Position numbers and translations under genes: made by a program
From: Solirubrobacteraceae bacterium
GTDB taxonomy: Bacteria; Actinomycetota; Thermoleophilia; Solirubrobacterales; Solirubrobacteraceae
Length of the DNA stretch: 23,763 bases
Reading direction: 5' to 3'
NCBI GenBank assembly: GCA_019683665.1
Contig: JADGIB010000016.1
Span: forward strand, 1-23,763
The notes under the pieces: generated by a model
The model's database searches: none
Seen by the model: the letters and a program-made list of their open reading frames with translations, nothing else
What the model was told of the DNA's origin: nothing
Part shown: piece by piece, positions 7,138 to 13,997 of the stretch
Layout: every line of letters begins with the position of its first letter
Numbering within the stretch: position 1 is the first letter of the stretch

Positions 7138-7149
7138 ATCCGACAACGG
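7098..7149 (-). repeat. Right inverted repeat, a strong hairpin containing the stop codon
   Basis: This is the inverted partner of 6186-6237. It forms a perfect 11-bp stem (7106-7116 with 7138-7148) and an inner stem 7116-7120/7128-7132. The TGA stop of the enclosed gene (7135-7137) lies inside. Because the glyoxalase gene ends at 7171 on the other strand, this hairpin may also terminate transcription. Confidence 0.8.
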
Positions 7150-7170
7150 CCGGCGGGCGGGGGCGCGGCG

Positions 7171-7551
7171 TCAGTCGTCGACGCCGCGCTCGATCAGCTC
7201 GACCCGGTAGCCGTCCGGGTCGCGCACGAAGCAGAGGCGGTTGCCCCCCTCGCGGATCCGGTAGGGCGGTCGCTCGGGCTCGATGCCCTGCTCGGCCAGG
7301 CGCGCGAGCAGCCCGTCGAGGTCCTCGACGGCGAGGGCGATGTGGTTGTAGCCGGTGCCCAGGTCGTAGGAGTCGACGCCGAAGTTGTAGGTCAGCTCGA
7401 GACGGTCGGGCTCGCCGGGGAGGCCCATGAAGACGTTGATCGCCTCGTCGCGGATCGGCATCCGCCGGCGCTCCTCGAACCCCAGCGCCTCGTAGAACGC
7501 CACGGACCGGTCGATGTCGCCGATCCGGTAGCACGTGTGGAGGAACTCCAT
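7171..7551 (-). CDS. Glyoxalase I-like protein (lactoylglutathione lyase family)
   Basis: The 126-residue vicinal-oxygen-chelate protein matches the size of bacterial GlxI. All four metal ligands of the family are present with the expected spacing: H5 (FLHTCYRI), E52 (LELTYN), H70 (YNHIALAV) and E118 (RVELIE). The signatures SVAFYEALGF and FVRDPDGYRVELIE are typical. GlxI isomerises the thiol adduct of methylglyoxal. Actinobacteria generally lack glutathione, so mycothiol or another thiol would be the cofactor; this is inference. The ATG start is favoured because the metal histidine must be near residue 5 and TAGATT lies eight bases upstream. It is divergent from an MBL hydrolase that could act as the glyoxalase II step. 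Confidence 0.88.
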   Translation of the reverse strand: MEFLHTCYRIGDIDRSVAFYEALGFEERRRMPIRDEAINVFMGLPGEPDRLELTYNFGVDSYDLGTGYNHIALAVEDLDGLLARLAEQGIEPERPPYRIREGGNRLCFVRDPDGYRVELIERGVDD

Positions 7552-7559
7552 GACCTGGC

Positions 7560-7565
7560 AATCTA
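7560..7565 (-). promoter_or_regulatory. -10 element TAGATT in the 21-bp divergent gap
   Basis: On the minus strand TAGATT ends eight bases before ATG 7551. The gap to the divergent ATG 7573 is only 21 bp. The same AT-rich core (AATCTA on the plus strand) must also lie at the -10 position for the plus gene, although it fits poorly there. Confidence 0.5.
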
Positions 7566-7572
7566 CCGGGGC

Positions 7573-8301
7573 ATGATCGTCGAGAAGAGCATGCACCCGG
7601 ACTTCCTGTCCAACACGTACCTCGTGGCGGACCACGAGGGCGGGACGGGGTTCTTCGTGGATGCCGGGGGCCCGGTGGAGCCGCTCATCGAGGCGGCCGA
7701 CCGGCTGGGCGTCACGCCCACGCACGTGCTCCTCACGCATCATCACCATGACCACGTCTGCGCGCTCGACGCGCTCCTGGCGCGCTGGCCGGACCTGACG
7801 GTGATGATCGACGATCGCGAGCCCTTCGACGGGCAGGCCGAGCCGCTGCCCGAGCGCGTCCGGATCGGCGACCTCGAGGTGCGGGCCCTCCACACCCCGG
7901 GCCACACGGCGGGGATGCTCGCCCTCGTCGTCGACGGCCACGTCTTCACCGGCGACACCCTGTTCAAGAACTCCGTCGGCGGCGTGCGCGCGCCCGGCTC
8001 GACCTCCTACGAGGACCTGAAGCGCTCGATCATGGACACGCTGATGGCGCTCCCGAAGGACACCGTCGTCCACCCGGGCCACACCGACCCGACGACGATC
8101 GGCGACGAGTGGGAGAGCAACCGCTTCATCCGCGTGTGGCGCGGGCTCGACAAGGAGGGCGACGCGCCCTGCACGGCCCTCGGCGAGCCGGCGACCCTGA
8201 TCCTGCTCGGGGACGACTACGACGGCGGCCACAAGGCCTGGGTCCGCTGGCCCGACGGCCGCGACGACATCGTCCCCGGATCGAAGGTGCGGACGGGATG
8301 A
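7573..8301 (+). CDS. Metallo-beta-lactamase-fold hydrolase (glyoxalase II-like)
   Basis: The 242-residue MBL-fold protein has the full dinuclear metal set: H56-x-H58-x-D60-H61 (THHHHDH), H111 (HTPGHTAG), D128 (FTGDTLF) and H170 (VHPGHT). The closest type is the short bacterial hydroxyacylglutathione-hydrolase-like hydrolases of about 200 residues. Residues 200-242 form an extra tail (LGEPATLILLGDDYDGGHKA...), rich in Gly, Asp and Trp, that looks like a small beta barrel and is not part of the usual fold. Its substrate is unproven; a thioester is likely. The start is the ATG 22 bp from the divergent glyoxalase I-like start. It ends 10 bp before the UbiB-like gene and is probably co-transcribed with it. 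Confidence 0.87.
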   Translation: MIVEKSMHPDFLSNTYLVADHEGGTGFFVDAGGPVEPLIEAADRLGVTPTHVLLTHHHHDHVCALDALLARWPDLTVMIDDREPFDGQAEPLPERVRIGDLEVRALHTPGHTAGMLALVVDGHVFTGDTLFKNSVGGVRAPGSTSYEDLKRSIMDTLMALPKDTVVHPGHTDPTTIGDEWESNRFIRVWRGLDKEGDAPCTALGEPATLILLGDDYDGGHKAWVRWPDGRDDIVPGSKVRTG

Positions 8302-8311
8302 CCCCATCGCC

Positions 8312-9703
8312 GTGACCCCGCCGCGCGACGACGAGGGCATCCCCACCTCCCGGCTGGCCCGCAGCGCCCGGGTCGGACGGCTCGCGGCCGGCCAGGCGGC
8401 CCGCCAGCTCGGCACGCGGGCGGCGAACGTCGCCCGCGGCGAGGAGGAGCGTCGTCGCGCGCTCGAGCGCCGGCAGGTCGAGACCGCCGAGCAGATCGTC
8501 GCCGCGCTGGGGACGATGAAGGGCGCGGCGATGAAGCTCGGCCAGGTCATGTCGTTCCTCGACGTCGGCCTCGTCCCCGAGGAGTACCGCGAGGAGTTCC
8601 AGACGAAGCTCGCCGCGCTGCGCGACGCCGCGCCGAAGGTCGACTTCAAGGACATGCGCAAGGTCCTCGAGCGCGAGTACGACGAGCCGCTCGAGGACGT
8701 CTTCGAGACGTTCGACCCGGTCCCGATCGCCGCCGCCTCGATCGGCCAGGTCTACCGGGCGACGCTCCGCGACGGGCGCGAGGTCGCCGTCAAGGTCCAG
8801 TACCCCGGGGTCGCCCAGGCGGTCCGCGCCGACATGCAGAACCTCGGGATGATCCTGCGGCTGATGCGCTCGGTCGCCCCCGGCCTCGACCCGAAGGCGA
8901 TCGGCGACGAGATCCGGGCGCGGATCGCCGAGGAGCTCGACTACGAGCTGGAGGCCGCCAACCAGCGCTCGCTGGCGCGCATCTACCGCGGCCACCCGTT
9001 CATCGTCGTCCCCGACGTCGTCACCTCGCTCTCGCGCGAGCGGGTCATCGTCAGCGAGTTCGTCGACGGCCGCGGCTTCGAGGAGATCAAGCAGCTGCCC
9101 CAGGAGGAGCGCGACCGCATCGGCGAGATCGTCTTCCGCTTCTACTTCGGCTGCATGTACCGCCACCGCCAGTTCAGCGGCGACCCGCACCCGGGCAACT
9201 CGCTGCTGCTGCGCGACGGGCGGATGGCGTTCCTCGACTTCGGCCTGTTCAAGCGGCTGCCGGCCGAGGCCGCCGAGCTGGAGCTGCAGATGGTCCGCCA
9301 CTCGCTCGAGGACCGCCCGCACGAGCTGGCCGCCGACCTGCGCGCCGCCGGGTTCGTGCTCGAGTCGGCCCGCTACAGCGACGAGCAGCTCCTCGAGCAG
9401 TTCCGCGACCTGACCTGGTGGTACACGACCGACGCCGAGATCATGCTCGAGCCGGAGATCGCCACCCAGGTCATGATCGACATGAGCGACCCCCGCTCGC
9501 GCCACTTCGCCCAGATGCGCCACGAGTCGCTGCCGCCCGACCACCTCTTCGGCCGGCGCCTCGAGGTCCTGACCCTGGCCGTCCTCGGCCAGCTGCGCGC
9601 GAAGGCGAACTGGTACCGGATCGCCCGCGAGTGGATCTACGGGGCCGAGCCGGAGACCGAGCTCGGGCGGCAGGAGGCCGCGTTCTGGTCGCGGCGCGGG
9701 TGA
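8312..9703 (+). CDS. ABC1/UbiB family atypical kinase (AarF-like)
   Basis: The 463-residue protein has the UbiB/ADCK hallmarks: the N-terminal KLGQ motif (75-78), the alanine-rich loop AAASIGQVY (140-148) replacing the normal glycine loop, the lysine in AVKVQYP (K161), EELDYELEAAN (207-217), GDPHPGN (290-296) and the DFG at 309-311. These proteins support ubiquinone synthesis in proteobacteria. Here, in a presumed menaquinone-using actinobacterium, the role is likely lipid or quinone handling and remains undefined. There is no obvious C-terminal membrane segment. The start is GTG 8312, 10 bp after the MBL stop. The stop codon overlaps the TVP38 start in a GTGA junction, so kinase and membrane protein are translationally coupled. 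Confidence 0.92.
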   Translation: MTPPRDDEGIPTSRLARSARVGRLAAGQAARQLGTRAANVARGEEERRRALERRQVETAEQIVAALGTMKGAAMKLGQVMSFLDVGLVPEEYREEFQTKLAALRDAAPKVDFKDMRKVLEREYDEPLEDVFETFDPVPIAAASIGQVYRATLRDGREVAVKVQYPGVAQAVRADMQNLGMILRLMRSVAPGLDPKAIGDEIRARIAEELDYELEAANQRSLARIYRGHPFIVVPDVVTSLSRERVIVSEFVDGRGFEEIKQLPQEERDRIGEIVFRFYFGCMYRHRQFSGDPHPGNSLLLRDGRMAFLDFGLFKRLPAEAAELELQMVRHSLEDRPHELAADLRAAGFVLESARYSDEQLLEQFRDLTWWYTTDAEIMLEPEIATQVMIDMSDPRSRHFAQMRHESLPPDHLFGRRLEVLTLAVLGQLRAKANWYRIAREWIYGAEPETELGRQEAAFWSRRG

Positions 9704-10404
9704 GACGGCTGCCGCCGGCCCTGCGGCTCGGCGGCCTCGCGATCGCGGTCGCGAGCACCTTCGTGATCGTCGCCGTCAGCGGCTCGCTGTCGGCCGACCG
9801 CGTGCGCGACTGGGTCGACGGGCTCGGCGTCGCCGGCCCGATCGCGTTCGTCGCGGTCAGCGCCGCGCTCGGCTGCGTGTGCTTCCCCGGCCCGCTGCTG
9901 GCCGGGGCGGCCGGGCTGCTGTTCGGGACCGCGCTCGGCACCCCGGTCGCGGTCGTCGGCGCGACGCTGACCGCGCTGGCGGCCGCCTCGATCTCGCGCT
10001 TCGTCGCCGGCGACGCGGTCGAGCGGATCGGCGGGCGCCGCATCGGGCTGCTCGCCGCGTTCCTGGAGCGCCGCGGGTTCCTGTCGGTGCTCGCGATCCG
10101 GCTGCTGCCGGGCGTCCCGTACAACCTCTGCAACTACGCGCTCGGCCTGACGCGCATCCCGCTGGCGACGATCGCGCCGGCGACCGCGCTCGGCACCGCC
10201 CCGCGGACGTTCGCCTACGTCGCGCTCGGCGGCTCGTTCGGCGACTTCTCGCGGCCGGAGACGAAGGCCGCCGTCGCGATCATCATCGCGATGTGGATCG
10301 GCGGCCTCGCCGTCGGGATCGCCCAGTCGCGCGGGCGCCTCAGACTTCCTGGATCTGCATCAGCGACGTCGTCCCCGGGCGTCCGCTCGGAAGCCCGGCC
10401 GTGA
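9700..10404 (+). CDS. TVP38/TMEM64 (DedA-superfamily) membrane protein
   Basis: The 234-residue protein has a hydrophobic N-terminal helix (about 10-27), a central VTT/SNARE-associated-type region with FPGPLLAGAAGLLFG (about 63-77), ALTAAASISRF-like helices, IRLLPGVPYNLCNYALGLT (about 130-148), and a last helix around 188-206. Members of this superfamily act in lipid scrambling and membrane homeostasis. The GTG start overlaps the UbiB TGA by four bases. The last 65 bp, coding for a Ser/Pro/Arg-rich tail of about 21 residues, overlap the 3' end of pyruvate kinase on the opposite strand. The overlap suggests that the tail is under little constraint, or that the stop was recently displaced. Confidence 0.87.
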   Translation: MRRLPPALRLGGLAIAVASTFVIVAVSGSLSADRVRDWVDGLGVAGPIAFVAVSAALGCVCFPGPLLAGAAGLLFGTALGTPVAVVGATLTALAAASISRFVAGDAVERIGGRRIGLLAAFLERRGFLSVLAIRLLPGVPYNLCNYALGLTRIPLATIAPATALGTAPRTFAYVALGGSFGDFSRPETKAAVAIIIAMWIGGLAVGIAQSRGRLRLPGSASATSSPGVRSEARP

Positions 10405-11749
10405 CCGCGACCCGCTGGCCGGGCGAGCACCAGCCCAGCTCGGCGACGCGGCGGACGGCGTCGGCGATGAGCTCCTCGGTGACCTCGTGGCGGCGGATCG
10501 ACGCGGCCCGCACGCCCCACATCAGCCCGCAGCGGCGCACGGTCTCGCGGCCCGGCGACAGCGCGTAGATCGGCACGTTCGGCCGGTTGGCGCTGACGAG
10601 GCGGGCCGAGCGGCCCGACAGGGTGGGGACGACGATCGCGTCGAGCGCCAGCTCGCGCGCCGCCTCGACGACCTTGTGGGCGACCGTGTAGGCCGGGTCG
10701 CGCGCGTCGCGGCGCACCCGCACGTCGTTCCAGTGCTCGTACGGCGCCGACTTCTCGGTCTGGCGGGCGATCGCGGCCATCATCGCGACCGCGTCGACCG
10801 GGTAGCGGCCGATCGCCGTCTCCTGCGAGAGCATGACCGCGTCGCTGCCGTCGAGGATCGCGTTCGCGACGTCGGCGACCTCCGCGCGCGTCGGGCGGCT
10901 GGAGGCGACCATCGAGTCGAGCATCTGGGTGGCGGTGATCGCCGGGCGCGCCATCGCCCCGGCCGTCTGCAGGAGCTGCTTCTGGACGATCGGGACCTCC
11001 TCGATCGGCAGCTCGATGCCGAGGTCGCCGCGCGCGACCATGACGCAGTCGGCGGCGTAGATGATCTCGCGGGCGGCCTCGACCGCCTGCGGCTTCTCGA
11101 TCTTGGCGATGAGCGGCAGCCGCGTGTGGCGGCGCAGGAACTCGACGTCCTCGACCCGGCGCACGAACGACAGCGCGACGAGGTCGACCCCGATCTGCTC
11201 GCCGACGCGCAGGTGCGCGAGGTCCTCCTCGGGCACCGACGGGAGCTCGTCGACCGGCCCGGGCACGTTCACGCCCTGGCGCGACAGCACGCTGCCGCCG
11301 ACCTCGACGACCGTGTCGATCTCGGCCGCCTCGGTGCGGACCGCGGTGACCCGCAGGCGGACCGAGCCGTCGGCGAGGTAGATGACCTCGCCGGGCGTCA
11401 TGCCGCGGGCCAGCCCGCCCCACGAGATCGTCATGTGGCGGTGGTGGCCGACGGTCTCGGTGTCGCCGCACGTGAACGTGACCTCGTCGCCGACGGCGAG
11501 CTCGACGCGGTCGCCCTCGAGGCGGCCGAGGCGCAGCTTCGGCCCCGGCAGGTCCTGCAGGATCGCGACCGGCCGTCCGGCGCGGCCCGCCGCCTCGCGG
11601 ATGAGGCGCGCGTTCTCGTGGTGCTCCTCCGGGGTGCCGTGGGAGAAGTTCAGGCGCGCCACGTCCATGCCCGCCTGCACCATGCGCAGCAGGACGTCGG
11701 GGTCGCGCGAGGCGGGGCCGATGGTGGCGACGATCTTGGTCCGACGCAT
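10340..11749 (-). CDS. pyk: Pyruvate kinase
   Basis: The 469-residue protein matches full-length bacterial pyruvate kinase, which converts phosphoenolpyruvate and ADP to pyruvate and ATP. It begins with the TKIVATIGPAS strand, followed by ARLNFSHG (31-38), the B domain, the active-site segment IAKIEKP with catalytic K216 and metal ligand E218, ARGDLG with D242, and the MLDSM motif (276-280). The C-terminal allosteric domain is complete, ending with GLPSGRPGTTSLMQIQEV. ATG 11749 is chosen because the first beta strand begins at residue 4 and TACTCT lies ten bases upstream. It stands after the c-di-GMP gene on the same strand but is separated by a hairpin, so it is probably expressed separately. 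Confidence 0.97.
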   Translation of the reverse strand: MRRTKIVATIGPASRDPDVLLRMVQAGMDVARLNFSHGTPEEHHENARLIREAAGRAGRPVAILQDLPGPKLRLGRLEGDRVELAVGDEVTFTCGDTETVGHHRHMTISWGGLARGMTPGEVIYLADGSVRLRVTAVRTEAAEIDTVVEVGGSVLSRQGVNVPGPVDELPSVPEEDLAHLRVGEQIGVDLVALSFVRRVEDVEFLRRHTRLPLIAKIEKPQAVEAAREIIYAADCVMVARGDLGIELPIEEVPIVQKQLLQTAGAMARPAITATQMLDSMVASSRPTRAEVADVANAILDGSDAVMLSQETAIGRYPVDAVAMMAAIARQTEKSAPYEHWNDVRVRRDARDPAYTVAHKVVEAARELALDAIVVPTLSGRSARLVSANRPNVPIYALSPGRETVRRCGLMWGVRAASIRRHEVTEELIADAVRRVAELGWCSPGQRVAVTAGLPSGRPGTTSLMQIQEV

Positions 11750-11759
11750 GCCGCACCGG

Positions 11760-11765
11760 AGAGTA
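11760..11765 (-). promoter_or_regulatory. -10 element TACTCT for pyk
   Basis: On the minus strand TACTCT ends ten bases before ATG 11749, directly after a GC hairpin. It predicts a leader of about three bases. Confidence 0.45.
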
Positions 11766-11770
11766 CGGTC

Positions 11771-11795
11771 GGGGGCCGGATCGCAGAAGGCCCCC
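11771..11795 (-). terminator. GC hairpin after the GGDEF-EAL gene
   Basis: GGGGGCC (11771-11777) pairs perfectly with GGCCCCC (11789-11795) across an 11-base loop, between the c-di-GMP gene stop and the pyk -10. It is terminator-like but lacks a U-run. Confidence 0.5.
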
Positions 11796-11832
11796 GGGGG
11801 CAACCTCGACACCTGGCCGCCGAACGTCAGGG

Positions 11833-13983
11833 TCAGGCGGCGCGGCACACGGGCGCCGCCTGCTCCAGCCACGCCTCCAGGCGGTCGGCGGGCATCGGCG
11901 CCGCGAACAGGAAGCCCTGGCCGAACCGGCACCCGAGGGCCTGCAGCCGCTGCGCCTGGGCGGGGGTCTCGATCCCCTCGGCGATCGTGTGCATCCCCAT
12001 CACGCGCCCCAGCTCGACGATCGTGCGCACCACCGCGTCGTCGCCCTCGTCGGGGTCGTCGCCGATCTGCGCGACGAACGAGCGGTCGATCTTCAGCTCG
12101 TCGACGGGGAACTGCTGGAGGTAGCGCAGCGCCGAGTACCCGGTCCCGAAGTCGTCGAGGGCGATCGACACGCCGAGCGCCTTCAGCCGCTCCATCTGGG
12201 CGAGCGCGTCGCCGTGCTCGTCGACGAGCATGGTCTCGGTCAGCTCGAGCGTGAGCGCGTCGCCGGGGAGGCCGTGGCGGTCGAGGACGGCCTCGACCTG
12301 GACCGGGAACTCCGGGTCGCGGACCTGGTGGGCGGAGACGTTGACCGCCATCCGCAGCCACGGCCGACGGCGGCGGGCGGCGGCCGCCCGCGCGCACGCC
12401 TCGTCGAGCGCCCAGCGGCCGATCTCGCCGATCGCGCCGATGTCCTCGGCGATCGGCACGAACGTCGACGGGGCGACGGTCCCGAGCGTCGGGTGGGTCC
12501 AGCGCAGCAGCGCCTCGACACCGGTCGGGCGGCCGTCCTCGAGCGCGACGAGCGGCTGGTAGACGACGCTCAGCTCGCCGCGGGCGACCGCGGTCTGCAG
12601 CGCGGTCTCCAGCTCGACGCGCTCGAGCACGGCGGTCAGCATCGCCGGCACGAACGTCGCCCGCCGCCCGCGGCCGTCGCGCTTGGCCTGGTACATCGCC
12701 AGGTCGGCGTTGCGCAGCAGCTCGTCGGCGCCCTCGACGCCGTCGTCGCCGTAGGCGATGCCGATCGACGCGCCGACGAGGACGGTCTTGCCGGCGATCT
12801 GGAACGGGCGGCGCACCGCCTCGATGACGCGGTCGGCGACGCGCTCGGCGCTCGCGGCCGAGCGGGCGCCCTCCAGCAGGACGGCGAACTCGTCGCCGCC
12901 GAAGCGGGCCGCGGTGTCGCCGGTGCGCAGGCAGCCGAGGATCCGCCCGGCGACCGCGCGCAGCAGCTCGTCGCCGGCGGCGTGGCCGATGCTGTCGTTG
13001 ACGGCCTTGAAGCGGTCGAGGTCGACGAACAGGACCGCGACCTCGCGCTCGCCGGCGCGGGGGGCCTCGAGCGCCTGCTCGAGGCGGCCGACGAACAGCG
13101 CCCGGTTCGGCAGCCCGGTCAGCTCGTCGTGGAAGGCCTCCTGCATCGCCTGGAGCGTCTGCGCGTCGGTGAGCGCGAGGCTGGCGTGCTCGGCGAACGC
13201 GGTCAGCAGCTCGGCGTCGGCGGGGTCGAACTCGCCGCCCTCGGGCGGGGCGGCGACGAGCGCGCCGGCGGGCCGGCCGTTGACGTGGACGGACGCGACG
13301 AGCGCGTCGCCGGCCGGGGCGGGGCCGCCGGCCGGGCTGTTGGTGCGGGCGACGATCGGGCGGCCCGGGTCGAGCGCGTCGTCGAGGACGAGCGACACGC
13401 GCTGGACGCCGAGCAGCGTCGCCGCGCCGGCGGTGATCGCGTCGAGGATCTCGCGCAGCGGCTTGCGGTGCGAGATCGAGCGCTGGATGTCGAGCAGGAT
13501 CTCCAGCAGCCGCTGGCGCTCGGCCAGCTCCTCGGCCTGGCGCTGGTGCTCGGCCCGCAGCCGCCGCTCGGTCTCGAGCGCCTCGATCGTGCGCAGCGTC
13601 AGGCCCAGGCCGCGCGCCATGCCGAGCAGGAGGATGTGCTCCTCGGGGGCGAAGCCGCGGTCGAGACGGGCGACGACGAGCCGCCCGGGCGGCGCGTCGT
13701 CCCAGCCGGCGGCGGCGACGTGGGCGATCCCGACGCCCCGCAGGTCGGCGACGCCGAGCCCGGGCCGGATCGCGCAGAGGGCCTCGGCCGGCGGCGGGGC
13801 CGAGCCGAAGCCGACCGCGGCCTCGAGCCGGTCGCCGACGATCACCGCGCCGACCTCGGCGTCGAACTCCTCGGAGGCGAGCTCGGCCGCGGCCTGCGCG
13901 GCGCTGACGCCGTCCTCGCGCGCCGCGACCGCCGTGATGAACTCCACGAGCTGGTGGGGCGACTGCTGGAAGGCGTCGAGCAT
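11833..13983 (-). CDS. GAF-GAF-GGDEF-EAL protein: bifunctional c-di-GMP cyclase/phosphodiesterase
   Basis: The 716-residue cytoplasmic protein has no membrane segments. Residues 1-135 and about 160-280 look like two GAF-type sensor domains joined by a charged coiled coil (135-160). The cyclase domain (280-445) has DLDRFKAVND, an intact RFGGDEF (GGDEF 362-366) and an RxxD inhibitory site at 353-356, five residues before it. The EAL domain (460-705) has E490-A491-L492 followed by LRW, NVSAHQ, ELTETML, DDFGTG (610-615), KIDRSFV and AEGIET. Both catalytic sites look competent, so the protein may switch between making and degrading c-di-GMP. It begins 14 bp after the FIST gene on the same strand, so FIST is the likely partner sensor. 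Confidence 0.93.
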   Translation of the reverse strand: MLDAFQQSPHQLVEFITAVAAREDGVSAAQAAAELASEEFDAEVGAVIVGDRLEAAVGFGSAPPPAEALCAIRPGLGVADLRGVGIAHVAAAGWDDAPPGRLVVARLDRGFAPEEHILLLGMARGLGLTLRTIEALETERRLRAEHQRQAEELAERQRLLEILLDIQRSISHRKPLREILDAITAGAATLLGVQRVSLVLDDALDPGRPIVARTNSPAGGPAPAGDALVASVHVNGRPAGALVAAPPEGGEFDPADAELLTAFAEHASLALTDAQTLQAMQEAFHDELTGLPNRALFVGRLEQALEAPRAGEREVAVLFVDLDRFKAVNDSIGHAAGDELLRAVAGRILGCLRTGDTAARFGGDEFAVLLEGARSAASAERVADRVIEAVRRPFQIAGKTVLVGASIGIAYGDDGVEGADELLRNADLAMYQAKRDGRGRRATFVPAMLTAVLERVELETALQTAVARGELSVVYQPLVALEDGRPTGVEALLRWTHPTLGTVAPSTFVPIAEDIGAIGEIGRWALDEACARAAAARRRRPWLRMAVNVSAHQVRDPEFPVQVEAVLDRHGLPGDALTLELTETMLVDEHGDALAQMERLKALGVSIALDDFGTGYSALRYLQQFPVDELKIDRSFVAQIGDDPDEGDDAVVRTIVELGRVMGMHTIAEGIETPAQAQRLQALGCRFGQGFLFAAPMPADRLEAWLEQAAPVCRAA

Positions 13984-13997
13984 CGGCCGGCGACCCG

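Larger units (their letters stand above)
6186..7149 (+). mobile_element. Candidate single-gene element bounded by 52-bp inverted repeats
   Basis: Two 52-bp segments, 6186-6237 and 7098-7149, are inverted copies of each other with no gaps and 40 of 52 bases identical. They enclose one gene exactly: its start codon lies in the left copy and its stop codon in the right. No target-site duplication is visible beside the ends. No classical transposase is present; the encoded protein has a PD-(D/E)XK-like C-terminal domain. The 964-bp unit could be a mobile or formerly mobile cassette. The alternative is an operator plus terminator that resemble each other by chance, or a pair evolved for regulation. 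Confidence 0.45.

Noticed and set aside
6176..7160. Target-site duplication around the inverted repeats
   Set aside because: The bases next to the two arms share only a short CCGGC-like pattern that is not placed symmetrically; too common in this DNA to count.
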